A stretch of DNA of 38,075 bases from a virus: positions 1 through 38,075 of the IMG/VR virus record IMGVR_UViG_3300043331_002192; one strand, 5' to 3'. Shown piece after piece: positions 1 through 8,060 of the stretch (the first letter of the stretch is position 1; each line of letters starts with the position of its first letter). The notes beneath the pieces are model-generated. The model saw only the letters and a program-made list of their open reading frames with translations. It had not been told where the DNA came from and ran no database searches. The position numbers and the translations under genes are program-made.

Positions 1-224
1 CCGAACATCGGCCAGGTCCATCCCTATGAGCGACTCGTGGTCACGCCAGAGCAGGCAACGTCGGTGTTCGGCCCTGCCTCAGCGCTCCGGGCCTGGACAG
101 TCACCCGCGAGAGCGCGCCAGGCGAGCGGCTGCCGGGACTGGAGGATCGAGGCCAGGACCGCGTGATGCTCCGGGGCTATCTCACGGTCGACGACCCGCA
201 GGCCTCCGAGCTAGTCATGCAGGA
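1..224. repeat. Terminal overlap, left copy (circular closure)
   Basis: These bases match 37852-38075. Positions 1-98 are identical to 37852-37949. The next 126 positions carry about 17 substitutions, mostly synonymous, with no indels. The reading frame is preserved across the join. This supports a circular or circularly permuted genome assembled from a mixed population. Confidence 0.9.
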
Positions 225-402
225 TCTGCTGGAACAGATTGCCATGCTGCTGCGGCCGTCGCATACGGTGGGACTCCTCGACCGCGTCGGGCCGCTGCAG
301 ATTGAAGAGGTTGGACATAGCATGCTCGGACAGACGCATCTGGTGCATCTGGCACAGTGCAGTCTGCCCGTCGAAACCTTTGCGCTTGCGAACACCCCAT
401 AG
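1..402 (+). CDS. Tail completion (terminator-like) protein, 3' part; continues from 37327-38075
   Basis: The frame is open from base 1 and ends at 400-402. It continues in register from the gene starting at 37327 when the window is closed into a circle, giving about 308 residues in total. What lies here is the end of the second of two homologous halves. The half has a motif like HPYERL near its start and RGYLTVDD further on, matching YPYERV and RGYMAIDD in the first half. Its position, after the gp10-like gene and directly before the tail-tube gene, fits the tail terminator of siphoviruses, which caps the tube and joins it to the head. The function is inferred from gene order and size; the family was not recognised with certainty. 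The GTG at 37 is not a real start. Confidence 0.7.
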   Translation, partial: PNIGQVHPYERLVVTPEQATSVFGPASALRAWTVTRESAPGERLPGLEDRGQDRVMLRGYLTVDDPQASELVMQDLLEQIAMLLRPSHTVGLLDRVGPLQIEEVGHSMLGQTHLVHLAQCSLPVETFALANTP

Positions 403-411
403 GAGACGCGT

Positions 412-1596
412 ATGGCTGCACCACCAACCGTGACCAGTATCGGCTACCGTACGCGGATCGGGGTGGGCATTGAAGATCCATACGGCACGCCGGTGCTGAC
501 CACCCAGGTCCTCCCGAGTACGAGTGAATCCCTCAACGACGTGTACGCCGAAATTCCGGATGATTCCTTGCAAGGATCCCCGACCCAGGGCACGCCAGAG
601 CAAGGCAATTTCTCGGCCAGTGGCGATGTCGTCGTGCCGATGCGATATCTGAACGAGTTCGTCCTGCTGAAACATTTTTTGGGCCTGTTTGATACCGGCC
701 GTTACGATTTGTTGGATTCGTTGCAAGGGCAGGGCTTGACCGTCGCGATCGACAAGCAAGTGGCGGGCGTGTGGGAGTATAAGGGGAGTAAAGCCACGCA
801 GGTGGTGTGGACGAGTAACGCGGACGGCGTCGAACTGCAAACCAGTCTCATCCCCGGTGGATTGACCCTCAATTCGACGCTGAACACGCATGACCATCTG
901 GTCGGGCTGGTGCAGGACGCCAAGCGGCTGCTGCATCACCATCTGCGCCTGCTCATGGGCACGCAGGACCACGCCTTGACGTTTCCGACCGATGACCTGT
1001 GCGTGTCAGAATTGACGCTGACGATGAGTCGGCCGATGGACGAAACGTACACAAACTGCTCCCAGAACCCTCTGGAGCCGATCGAAAACGATTTTCTGAC
1101 GTTTCGGCTGGCGCTGACCTTCCCGCGCTTCACGACGGCAGAAGAACAGCTCCTCACCTGGCGCCAGCAGTACACCCGGTTGCAAGCGGATCTGCTCTAC
1201 ACGCATCCGACGACCGGACAGACAAAGCGCCTGGTCATTCCCAACCTGGTGCTGGTCACGGCGCAAGCGCCGACGACCGGGCCAGGAGCGCGAACGTTGA
1301 GCGTGGAAGCCTCCATTTCCCGTGGCGACGACGTGACCACCAGCGCCCTGGTCACGTTTGCCGCCGCGGATAATTCGATTGCCATCACGGGGGGCACCTT
1401 CCCCTACATCACGCCAGGGGCACAGGTGACGGTGAGTGGCGCGACGACTGCGGGCAACAATGGGACGTTTACGGCGGTCACCTGGACCGCGACGAAGCTC
1501 ACGCTGGAGACCCCTCCGGCGCTGGTCGATGAAGCGCCAGGCGCGTCCGTGACCGTCGCCACGTCGAACCCCATTATCTATATCACGGAGACCTAG
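412..1596 (+). CDS. Major tail tube-like protein with C-terminal Ig-like domain
   Basis: This encodes 394 residues and starts 9 bases after the tail-completion gene, with AGGAGA-like Shine-Dalgarno bases just upstream. The position right after the terminator-like gene and before the chaperones is where siphovirus tail-tube subunits sit. The first ~300 residues are rich in beta-strand-forming residues and Thr/Val. The last ~95 residues (about 300-394) are a Thr/Ala/Gly-rich segment that looks like a bacterial Ig-like or surface-decoration domain, as found on other phage tail tubes. The tube protein polymerises around the tape measure to form the DNA conduit. The assignment rests mainly on order, size and composition. 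The next gene has similar size and may be a second subunit. Confidence 0.6.
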   Translation: MAAPPTVTSIGYRTRIGVGIEDPYGTPVLTTQVLPSTSESLNDVYAEIPDDSLQGSPTQGTPEQGNFSASGDVVVPMRYLNEFVLLKHFLGLFDTGRYDLLDSLQGQGLTVAIDKQVAGVWEYKGSKATQVVWTSNADGVELQTSLIPGGLTLNSTLNTHDHLVGLVQDAKRLLHHHLRLLMGTQDHALTFPTDDLCVSELTLTMSRPMDETYTNCSQNPLEPIENDFLTFRLALTFPRFTTAEEQLLTWRQQYTRLQADLLYTHPTTGQTKRLVIPNLVLVTAQAPTTGPGARTLSVEASISRGDDVTTSALVTFAAADNSIAITGGTFPYITPGAQVTVSGATTAGNNGTFTAVTWTATKLTLETPPALVDEAPGASVTVATSNPIIYITET

Positions 1597-1601
1597 CGAC
1601 G

Positions 1602-2792
1602 ATGCCACCCGGCGATCTGCGCGGGCTCGCCCTTGGCCTCGGGCCATTTCGGTGGGGCCAGGGCGTCATCCTGCCTCCGGAACCCGAACCCTCCCTGGCC
1701 ATTGGCTGGCAGACGCTGGCCGGGCTGGCGCATGAGGCGGCAGAGGACAACGAGGAGTGGCCCTCGCCGCAGCCCGCCCGGGTCCGCGCCCTCTTCCCGA
1801 TTCTCGGGGCGACGTACAGCCCGGGGGTGCAGCAGACGCACGTGGTGACGCGGGCGCAGGCCCTGGCGCCTACCGCGCTCGATACGGTCCAGATCGCGCC
1901 TGGCCTGACGCTCAATGCCCGCTGGCGCTATCAGGGCTTTGAAACGGTGCTGGCCTGTGGCCTCGGGTACATGGCGCCAGAGTACCCGCAGGCGCTGAGC
2001 GGGGGCGCGTATCGCCATCTCTATGAGGTGGCCACGGATCTCAGTCGGGAACCCTGGGACGCAGTGAGTCCGACCACGTCGCTGCACCAACGCCTGACGT
2101 GTGCCCTGTGGCGGCAGGTGAGTGTGTGGGAATTGTGGAGTAGTCTCGTGACGTCCCTCACGCTGACGAGTGCGGACGTCGTGACCGGGGCGCTGGCCCT
2201 GCAGGGCTACGCGTTATCCAGGCAGAGCACGGTCAATACGGTTCAGCGCATGCACCAGCTCACCCCTGGTGCCTGGCCGCTCGTCAGTGCGCGGCAGGCG
2301 GCGTTACGTCTCGGACCCTACAGCGCCACGACACCGCTGACCGAGGCGGATACGGTGTGTTACAGCCGCCTGACCCTGGCCGTGGCCAATCCACTGCGGA
2401 CCACCTTTGGCCCACGCACAGGACTGCACCCGGAAGAGTATGTGCGCGAGACAGCGCCGCAGGTGACGCTGCATGTCGAGCTGCCCCGCTACGCCAGTGA
2501 TCAGTGGCTGGAGCGCTGGGACATGCAGACGCCGCTCATGGCGCAGTGGCGGTGTACCGGGGGCCTGATTGGCAGCAGCGGGCAGGCGTATCAACTCTGC
2601 TGCTCCTTGCCCTTGCTGCGGACAACCAACGCCGTGCCAGGGCCGGTGGCTGTCGGGTTGCCAGGACTCACCCTCGATGCCATCGCCCTGGTGCCAGACA
2701 TGCCAGCGGCAGGCATGCCGGGAGGGAGTCGGCCCGGGCCGCTGCTGGTCGAGGTGGTGAGTGGGGAAGCCGCACATCCCTTGTTGACATAG
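1602..2792 (+). CDS. Second tail tube-like or tail structural protein
   Basis: This encodes 396 residues and begins 5 bases after the previous stop. It has nearly the same length as the 412-1596 product, is strand-rich, and lies between that gene and the tail-assembly chaperones. I recognise no catalytic motif. Long-tailed phages sometimes carry two tube-like proteins, either a second tube subunit or a protein forming the distal or proximal tube ring, and this is the most likely role. Its composition is unusual for a tube protein in having many Trp and Cys residues (for example in the stretches around residues 175-185 and 325-345). A divergent duplicate of the upstream gene is possible but cannot be proven by eye. 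Confidence 0.45.
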   Translation: MPPGDLRGLALGLGPFRWGQGVILPPEPEPSLAIGWQTLAGLAHEAAEDNEEWPSPQPARVRALFPILGATYSPGVQQTHVVTRAQALAPTALDTVQIAPGLTLNARWRYQGFETVLACGLGYMAPEYPQALSGGAYRHLYEVATDLSREPWDAVSPTTSLHQRLTCALWRQVSVWELWSSLVTSLTLTSADVVTGALALQGYALSRQSTVNTVQRMHQLTPGAWPLVSARQAALRLGPYSATTPLTEADTVCYSRLTLAVANPLRTTFGPRTGLHPEEYVRETAPQVTLHVELPRYASDQWLERWDMQTPLMAQWRCTGGLIGSSGQAYQLCCSLPLLRTTNAVPGPVAVGLPGLTLDAIALVPDMPAAGMPGGSRPGPLLVEVVSGEAAHPLLT

Positions 2793-2798
2793 GAGGAC

Positions 2799-3203
2799 AT
2801 GGTCATGGCCGATACCGTGAAACGTCCGGTCTTTCTCATTGGTCTCAATGAACGCTTGAGCTTTACGGTGGGGGATACGACGTTCTGGTATCGTCGCCTC
2901 CCACCCTCGCATCGCATCGCCCTGCAACGGGAATACTCGGAGCGGGGCATCCTCGATACGTATGGCGCGATGGGCATGCTGGTGGCGATTGGCCGCTACT
3001 GTCTGCGCGGCTGGGAGAATTTGCTGGACGCGGAGGGCACGCCGGTGCCGTACCTCGAAGAGGTGGTGGAATATTTGCCCTTGAGCGTACTGCAGCAGCT
3101 CGATCAACTGGTCATGCAAGAGTCCCCCGATCAATTGATGGAGCGCTATCAGGCTTTTTTGACAAACGGCTCCGCCTCGTCAGTCCCCGCGGAGCGCTCC
3201 TAA
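2799..3203 (+). CDS. Tail assembly chaperone, short (gpG-like) form
   Basis: This encodes 134 residues with AGGAGG at 2791-2796; the in-frame GTC-ATG just inside may be the functional start (ATG 2805). It lies between the tube genes and the tape measure, as gpG of lambda does. It is the zero-frame product of a programmed -1 frameshift cassette: the gene contains T TTT TTG in the right phase at 3155-3161, followed by a hairpin. Chaperones of this class bind the tape measure and recruit tube subunits; they are not in the finished virion. The identity rests on context and on the frameshift signal rather than on sequence similarity. Confidence 0.75.
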   Translation: MVMADTVKRPVFLIGLNERLSFTVGDTTFWYRRLPPSHRIALQREYSERGILDTYGAMGMLVAIGRYCLRGWENLLDAEGTPVPYLEEVVEYLPLSVLQQLDQLVMQESPDQLMERYQAFLTNGSASSVPAERS

Positions 3204-3508
3204 CCTGTTGGAGCTGTCGCCAGCAACTCGGGGAAGACGCGGAGCCCGTGCCCTGTGATAGGGGGGGCCTCGCTGCCTGCTATTTCTGGCGCACGCATGG
3301 GGTGTCTCCAGGCGAGCCCGATCATCCGGAAGACGTATTGGCCTGGGATGTGTACTGGCAGATGCAGCGGCTGGGCTTCGAGGCCGTCTACCGGCTCAAA
3401 CGCCTGGACGCCCTGGATGACTACCAGCGTGACTGGTTGGTGTTGCGTCTCGTGGCCACGCACGATGCCATGCAGGCCAGACACCAGGCCATCGTACAGG
3501 GGGAATAA
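2799..3508 (+). CDS. Tail assembly chaperone, -1 frameshift fusion (gpGT-like)
   Basis: If ribosomes slip back one base on TTTTTTG (3155-3161), reading continues from 3161 in the frame that is open to the TAA at 3506-3508. The product is about 236 residues: 121 from the upstream frame and 115 from the extension. The extension frame has no stop between 3161 and 3506 and no convincing start with a ribosome-binding site; the first ATG is well inside. It is therefore best explained as reached only by frameshifting. The extension begins with a CWSC motif and two further Cys residues (about 20-35 residues in), suggesting a small zinc-binding knuckle. Such T-domains usually bind the tube subunit. 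Confidence 0.75.
3155..3195 (+). promoter_or_regulatory. Programmed -1 ribosomal frameshift signal
   Basis: The slippery heptamer T TTT TTG occupies 3155-3161 in the correct zero-frame phase. A 7-base spacer (3162-3168) follows. Then comes a perfect 7-bp stem, GCTCCGC at 3169-3175 pairing with GCGGAGC at 3189-3195, with a 13-base loop. This is the textbook layout of a -1 frameshift element. Confidence 0.85.
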
Positions 3509-3512
3509 GCGC

Positions 3513-4151
3513 ATGCCTGAACCACAACGCGGCGTGGCCTACGCATTGACGGTGACATTGCTTGCCACCGCGACTGGCCAACTCCTCACGAATCCCCCGC
3601 TCAGCGCCGGGGATTTTACCGTCAGTAAGGATCACGGCGCCTTCGCCGCACTCGCCACCCTCCCCACTGTGGCGCCGGCGGGCTCCGCCCTGGTGCGGGT
3701 GCAACTGTCGGCCACAGAAATGACGGCCAATCAGGTGGATGTGCTGGCCCATGATCCCGATGGCGTCTGGGAAGATGTCATGGTGCAGATCCAGCCCACC
3801 CGCACGCTTGGCACGGACTTCAAGGTGCTGCTGTCCAGCGATGCGCAACCCGGCATGCCCCTGGCCGTGGGCGCCATTACGGCAGCCCAGCTCGCCCTCG
3901 ATGCCTGTCAGAAGCTGGCAGATGTGCTCGCCAGGCGGCATACGAGCGCCATCGAGGCCTCTGCCAATGGGGAAAGTCTGGACGTCAATTCCCTCTACGG
4001 CGCCCTGGCGATGAGCACGGGCCACAAGCGCGATACCACGACACATGCCGACAAACTGACCGTCTTTCAGTCCAACGGGACGACTGAGCTGGCACAGGTG
4101 TCCATTACCGTGGATGCGGCAGCCGAACCGATTGTGGAAGTCGGCGATTAG
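3513..4151 (+). CDS. Tail protein of unknown role between chaperones and tape measure
   Basis: This encodes 212 residues from the ATG at 3513, 4 bases after the chaperone stop; the longer open frame from 3255 overlaps the chaperone extension and is rejected. The sequence is strand-rich in the first ~120 residues (alternating Val/Thr/Ala with a DFTVSKDHGAF segment near residue 30). A helical section follows around residues 130-165 and a strand-rich end. I do not recognise the family. The position suggests a tail structural or assembly protein. It may be an Ig-like decoration protein. Confidence 0.55.
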   Translation: MPEPQRGVAYALTVTLLATATGQLLTNPPLSAGDFTVSKDHGAFAALATLPTVAPAGSALVRVQLSATEMTANQVDVLAHDPDGVWEDVMVQIQPTRTLGTDFKVLLSSDAQPGMPLAVGAITAAQLALDACQKLADVLARRHTSAIEASANGESLDVNSLYGALAMSTGHKRDTTTHADKLTVFQSNGTTELAQVSITVDAAAEPIVEVGD

Positions 4152-4162
4152 GAGGACAGCCC

Positions 4163-7100
4163 ATGCCACCCGTGGTATTGACCATCGTCGTGGATGACAG
4201 TAAAGGCACGCCGCAGATCCGGGCGTTCGACAAAGCCATCAGCGATGCCAGCAAAACCGTGCAGCAGAGTAGTCAGTCCACCACGCAGGCGGCGAAGAGC
4301 ACGCAAACCTATACGGATAGTACGGGGCGTGCACGCGATGAGATGGGGCGTTTTGTTTCCACCGGGAAACAAGGGACAGAAGTGACAAACGCCTTCAGCA
4401 CCTCGCTCACCGCTTCTGCCAAAGCAGCGATAGGCCTTACTGCTGGTTTTGCCAGCGTCCAGGGCGTTGTCACCATCCTCAGTGCCGCGGCGACCGCAGC
4501 GACAGAGTTTGAAGCCGCCCTCAACGCCATTGACGCGCTGGGCACCGTCAGTACGGCGCAACTGAGCAAGCTTCGAGAACAGCTTCTCGCGCTCCCGCCG
4601 GCACTGGGGTCCTCGACCGAACTGGCCAAAGGACTCTACGATATCCTTGGCGCCAACGTCCCGGCGGAGAATGCCATTACCGTCCTCACGCAATCCGCCG
4701 AACTGGCGAAGGGCGGACTCGGGCAGCTTGACACCGCCATTAACGCGGTCACGAAATCCGCCGCCGCCTTCGGCATTCCGCTGGAGCAGGCCCAGTTTAT
4801 CACGGACGTGTTTACGCAAACGGTGGTGCGGGGGCAGGGACGGCTGGAAGAATTCGCCAATGCCTTCCCCCAGGTCGCGGCGACTGCCGCGGCGGCGGGG
4901 GCGTCCTTTATCGACACCAACGCCGCCATGGCCGTGCTGACCCAGACCTTTAAGAATGCCGACACGGCGGCGACGGGCCTCAACTCCTTCCTGCAACAAC
5001 TCATCCAGAACAGCGCCAGGCTCGCCGCTGAAGGCATCAACGTCAAGGAAGTGTTGGACCAGGGCGGTCTCGCCGGGTTATTCGAGCGCTTGAACCAGGT
5101 CACCGGTGGCAGCGCGGAACGGCTCAAAGCATTAATTAACGACTCGGAAGGCTTTCGGGCCGCATTGACGCTGACTGGAACGCAGCTCGGGACATTTAAC
5201 GAGACCGTCCAAAGTTACAGTAACGTGACAGGTCTGGCGCATCAGGCGGCCCAGAAAAACCTCTCGGGAGCTACTGCGGCCTGGACCACGTTTCTCAATA
5301 CGCTCGACCGGCTGGTCCAGGAAGTCGCGCCGCCCCTCCTCAGCGCCTTTACCAGTGTGACGGGCGTGCTTGCGACCCTCGCCAGCGATGTGACGAAGCT
5401 CTACCGCGCTTTTGCCGAGAGCCAGACCCTCCAACAGCTCACCGCCGATCTGCGGACCTTCCTCGGGCTCCTGGGAGAGACCAGCGTCGTGCAGGGATTT
5501 ACCGCGACGCTCCAGGAGCTGAATACGACCCTGCTCAGCACCAGCTCGACCACCGGGCAGACGTACAACGCCTTTGAGACATTCGACCAGCTCTTACGCG
5601 GCAATATCGTCCCGACCATCGAGTTTGTCAGCGCCGCCTGGGACCTCCTCAACGCCGCGTTTAACGCCAGTGTGGCCGCGTTCCTGCGCTTTGGCCAATC
5701 GGCCGTCCAGGTCGTGACCCCGCTGGCCGAGATCATTGCGGCGCTCGATGAGACGGCGACGAAACTTGGCCTCTCCGATGGACGCTTGCAGCAGCTCGGG
5801 GAGTCGGTCAAAGGGGTTGCCACCGATCTCAGTGACGCCGCTGCGATCTTTGAAGAGCAGGCGCAGAGCTATGTGCTGGGGACCACCCGCATGGGCGAGG
5901 CGCAGGCGAAGTTGCAGGCCCAGGTGGGGCACACCACCGGCACCGTGCAGCAGCAGGCGCAGACCCTGCCACAACAGAGACAAGCCGCTGAGGGTGCCAA
6001 GAAAGCTACCGAACAGCTCACCGAGGCCCAGCAGGCGGCCAACAAGGCCCTGCAAGAGGCCAACGTCTCCGTCACGGCCTTTCAGGGCGCCCTGGAGAAA
6101 CTGAAACCCGGCGATATTCTCAATGCCATGCCGATGAAAGACCTGGGGAATGCCGTCGATATTGTGACGTCCAGCCTGGAGAAGATGGCGGCATCTGGGA
6201 AGTATTCGGCCAGGGAAATCCAACACGCCTATAGCGATGCCGCCCGCATTCTGGAGGAACGGTTCGGGGAACTGCCCGCGCGCTTTGCCACATCGCAACA
6301 GCGCTTTCTGGAAACCTCGCGCAAAAATGCGCACGATATTCTCCTGGTCTATGAACGACTCGGGATAGAGACGAAAGAAGCGCAGCAACGGAGTGCAGCA
6401 GCGTTTACGGCCGATGTCGCCGCGCTCCTCACCCAGACCAGGCAGCAGACGGAAAGCACGCTCGCCCTCACCAAGGATGCCTATGGCAAGCAGGTGATCG
6501 CCAGTCGCGACGCGGCCAGCAGTGTGCAGGAAGCGTGGCAGGAGACGGGCGAGGCGATGACGAAGGCCACCACCCTGACCGTTCAGGACCAGATCAGGCT
6601 GCTGCATGAGATGGTTGACCGCATTAATAAGGGCGAATTCACGCAGTTGCCTGAAGATTGGGATGCGGTGCTGGCGCAGCTCGCCCCGATTGCCAAACGC
6701 CACGGGGAAGGGGTGCTCAAAGTCTTTCGTGATGTGAACGGGAATATCAAGGCGAGTTTTGCACAAACAGCGGATGCGTTTGGTACGCGCTTTGACGAAG
6801 TCTTTACCGCTGTCACCGCCGCCGAGATGAAGTTTGGCACCCATCTCCGTGACCATTTGAGTCCTGCTCTCCTCAAGGCCGCTGAAGACATGGGAATCCT
6901 AGGGGAGAGGACAGGGGAGGTCGAACAGAGCACCAGGGGGCTCACCGAGCAGCAGAAGATGCTGGGCTATACCGTGACCCAGAATGGCGAGATCGTCAAC
7001 GCCTATGGCAACGCGATTGCACGGCTGACGGAACAAACCCAACGCCTCATGGACCTGCGCATCAACATTGAAACCCCCTTTGGCTCCACGATTGAGGTCT

Positions 7101-7684
7101 TGCAAGACCAGCTCCGGCAGGCCAACCGGGATCTGCTCGATCTGCCGAGTCGCATGGCCGATCTCGGCACGGAAGGCTTTCGTCAACAACAGCAAATCCT
7201 CCTCGACCTCATTGCCGAACTGGAAAAGCGCATCGCCGACCTGCAACAGCACCAGGCGAGTACCACCGAGAGTCTCAGCGGCTCTGGGACAAGCACCGGC
7301 ACGGGCACCGGCACCAGCACGGGCACCACGCCCGGCACGGGGACCGCCCCCGGCACGGCGCCAACCGCCCCCGCCCGTCCGGTCACAAGCCCTGGGAATG
7401 CCTTTGCCCCGACGTCGCCGATTCTGGTGCAGCGCCCTGGCGTGCCCACCAGTGGCACCGGCACGCTGGTGACGGGCGGCGGCAGTGCCCCGGTGCAGCC
7501 AGGGTTCTCCATCATTGGCACGACGGTCGCCCCCCTGGACAGCGCCACGCAGCGCGGCGTCACGGTCAACGTCACACTCAACGCCCAGATGTTGACGGCC
7601 GATCGCGCCACCATGCAACAGGCCGTCAATACCCTGGCCCCGGCGATTAATGAGGCGATTAGACGTGGAGCCATCACGCCATGA
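4163..7684 (+). CDS. Tail tape measure protein
   Basis: This encodes 1173 residues, the longest gene of the window, with AGGAGG just upstream at 4151-4156. The tape measure sets tail length and is threaded through the tube. Residues about 100-400 resemble the core of TP901-type tape measures: Ala-rich helices, with TQSAELAKGG and the later QAAQKNLSGA segments. Long Gln/Glu-rich helical stretches follow. Residues about 1040-1080 are a low-complexity Gly/Thr/Pro linker encoded by repeated GGCACC-type units (7283-7400). The end is a short strand-rich segment. The gene overlaps the next by 4 bases (ATGA), typical of tightly coupled tail genes. With 1173 residues at about 1.5 Angstrom each, a tail near 170 nm would be predicted. 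Confidence 0.9.
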   Translation: MPPVVLTIVVDDSKGTPQIRAFDKAISDASKTVQQSSQSTTQAAKSTQTYTDSTGRARDEMGRFVSTGKQGTEVTNAFSTSLTASAKAAIGLTAGFASVQGVVTILSAAATAATEFEAALNAIDALGTVSTAQLSKLREQLLALPPALGSSTELAKGLYDILGANVPAENAITVLTQSAELAKGGLGQLDTAINAVTKSAAAFGIPLEQAQFITDVFTQTVVRGQGRLEEFANAFPQVAATAAAAGASFIDTNAAMAVLTQTFKNADTAATGLNSFLQQLIQNSARLAAEGINVKEVLDQGGLAGLFERLNQVTGGSAERLKALINDSEGFRAALTLTGTQLGTFNETVQSYSNVTGLAHQAAQKNLSGATAAWTTFLNTLDRLVQEVAPPLLSAFTSVTGVLATLASDVTKLYRAFAESQTLQQLTADLRTFLGLLGETSVVQGFTATLQELNTTLLSTSSTTGQTYNAFETFDQLLRGNIVPTIEFVSAAWDLLNAAFNASVAAFLRFGQSAVQVVTPLAEIIAALDETATKLGLSDGRLQQLGESVKGVATDLSDAAAIFEEQAQSYVLGTTRMGEAQAKLQAQVGHTTGTVQQQAQTLPQQRQAAEGAKKATEQLTEAQQAANKALQEANVSVTAFQGALEKLKPGDILNAMPMKDLGNAVDIVTSSLEKMAASGKYSAREIQHAYSDAARILEERFGELPARFATSQQRFLETSRKNAHDILLVYERLGIETKEAQQRSAAAFTADVAALLTQTRQQTESTLALTKDAYGKQVIASRDAASSVQEAWQETGEAMTKATTLTVQDQIRLLHEMVDRINKGEFTQLPEDWDAVLAQLAPIAKRHGEGVLKVFRDVNGNIKASFAQTADAFGTRFDEVFTAVTAAEMKFGTHLRDHLSPALLKAAEDMGILGERTGEVEQSTRGLTEQQKMLGYTVTQNGEIVNAYGNAIARLTEQTQRLMDLRINIETPFGSTIEVLQDQLRQANRDLLDLPSRMADLGTEGFRQQQQILLDLIAELEKRIADLQQHQASTTESLSGSGTSTGTGTGTSTGTTPGTGTAPGTAPTAPARPVTSPGNAFAPTSPILVQRPGVPTSGTGTLVTGGGSAPVQPGFSIIGTTVAPLDSATQRGVTVNVTLNAQMLTADRATMQQAVNTLAPAINEAIRRGAITP

Positions 7685-8058
7685 GCTATCCGACCTTCTC
7701 CAAAACGGGCATGACCACGCTGGTCTTTTCTCGGGGCAATGTCTACCCCGACCGTCATCCCACTGCGCCGCGCCAGCTCGTCGCCCGCAGTGAGGCTGGC
7801 CAGACCCGTGTCACCACCCTGAGCGACCCGGATGAGACGTTTCCTCTCCTCTTCGAAGGGTTGCCGCTGACGGATTATCAAGCGCTGCGGGCCTGGCTCA
7901 ATGATCCCCGGATTAACTGGCAAGCGGAAACGTTTACCTATACCGACACGGCGGGAGTGGCCACCACAGTCCGGTACGCCGATACGGTCTTTGATGTCGC
8001 ACAAGTGGCCTTTGAGCGCTTCAGTGGTGCGATCACCTTACGCGTGGAGCCGTTTTAA
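7681..8058 (+). CDS. Minor tail protein downstream of the tape measure
   Basis: This encodes 125 residues and overlaps the tape measure by ATGA. It begins with a segment like PTFSKTGMTTLVFSRG and ends with strand-rich ALTLRVEP-like residues. Small proteins of this kind directly after the tape measure often form part of the distal tail ring (gpM-like). There is no enzymatic motif. The gene is followed after 2 bases by the large tail-tip gene. Confidence 0.6.
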   Translation: MSYPTFSKTGMTTLVFSRGNVYPDRHPTAPRQLVARSEAGQTRVTTLSDPDETFPLLFEGLPLTDYQALRAWLNDPRINWQAETFTYTDTAGVATTVRYADTVFDVAQVAFERFSGAITLRVEPF

Positions 8059-8060
8059 CG

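Noticed and set aside
211-972. Long minus-strand open frame over the start of the tail-tube gene
   Set aside because: It is antisense to strong structural genes, has no ribosome-binding site or recognisable domain, and such shadows are frequent in GC-rich DNA.
2304-3134. 276-codon minus-strand open frame
   Set aside because: It is antisense to the second tube-like gene and the chaperone; no start signal or domain.
3248-3508. Independent gene for the second chaperone starting at 3248
   Set aside because: The GTG/ATG there lacks a ribosome-binding site, and the slippery site plus hairpin give a better explanation by frameshift.
5594-6856. 420-codon minus-strand open frame inside the tape measure gene
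   Set aside because: It is fully antisense to the tape measure, whose frame is coherent throughout; composition fits a mirror of the coding strand.
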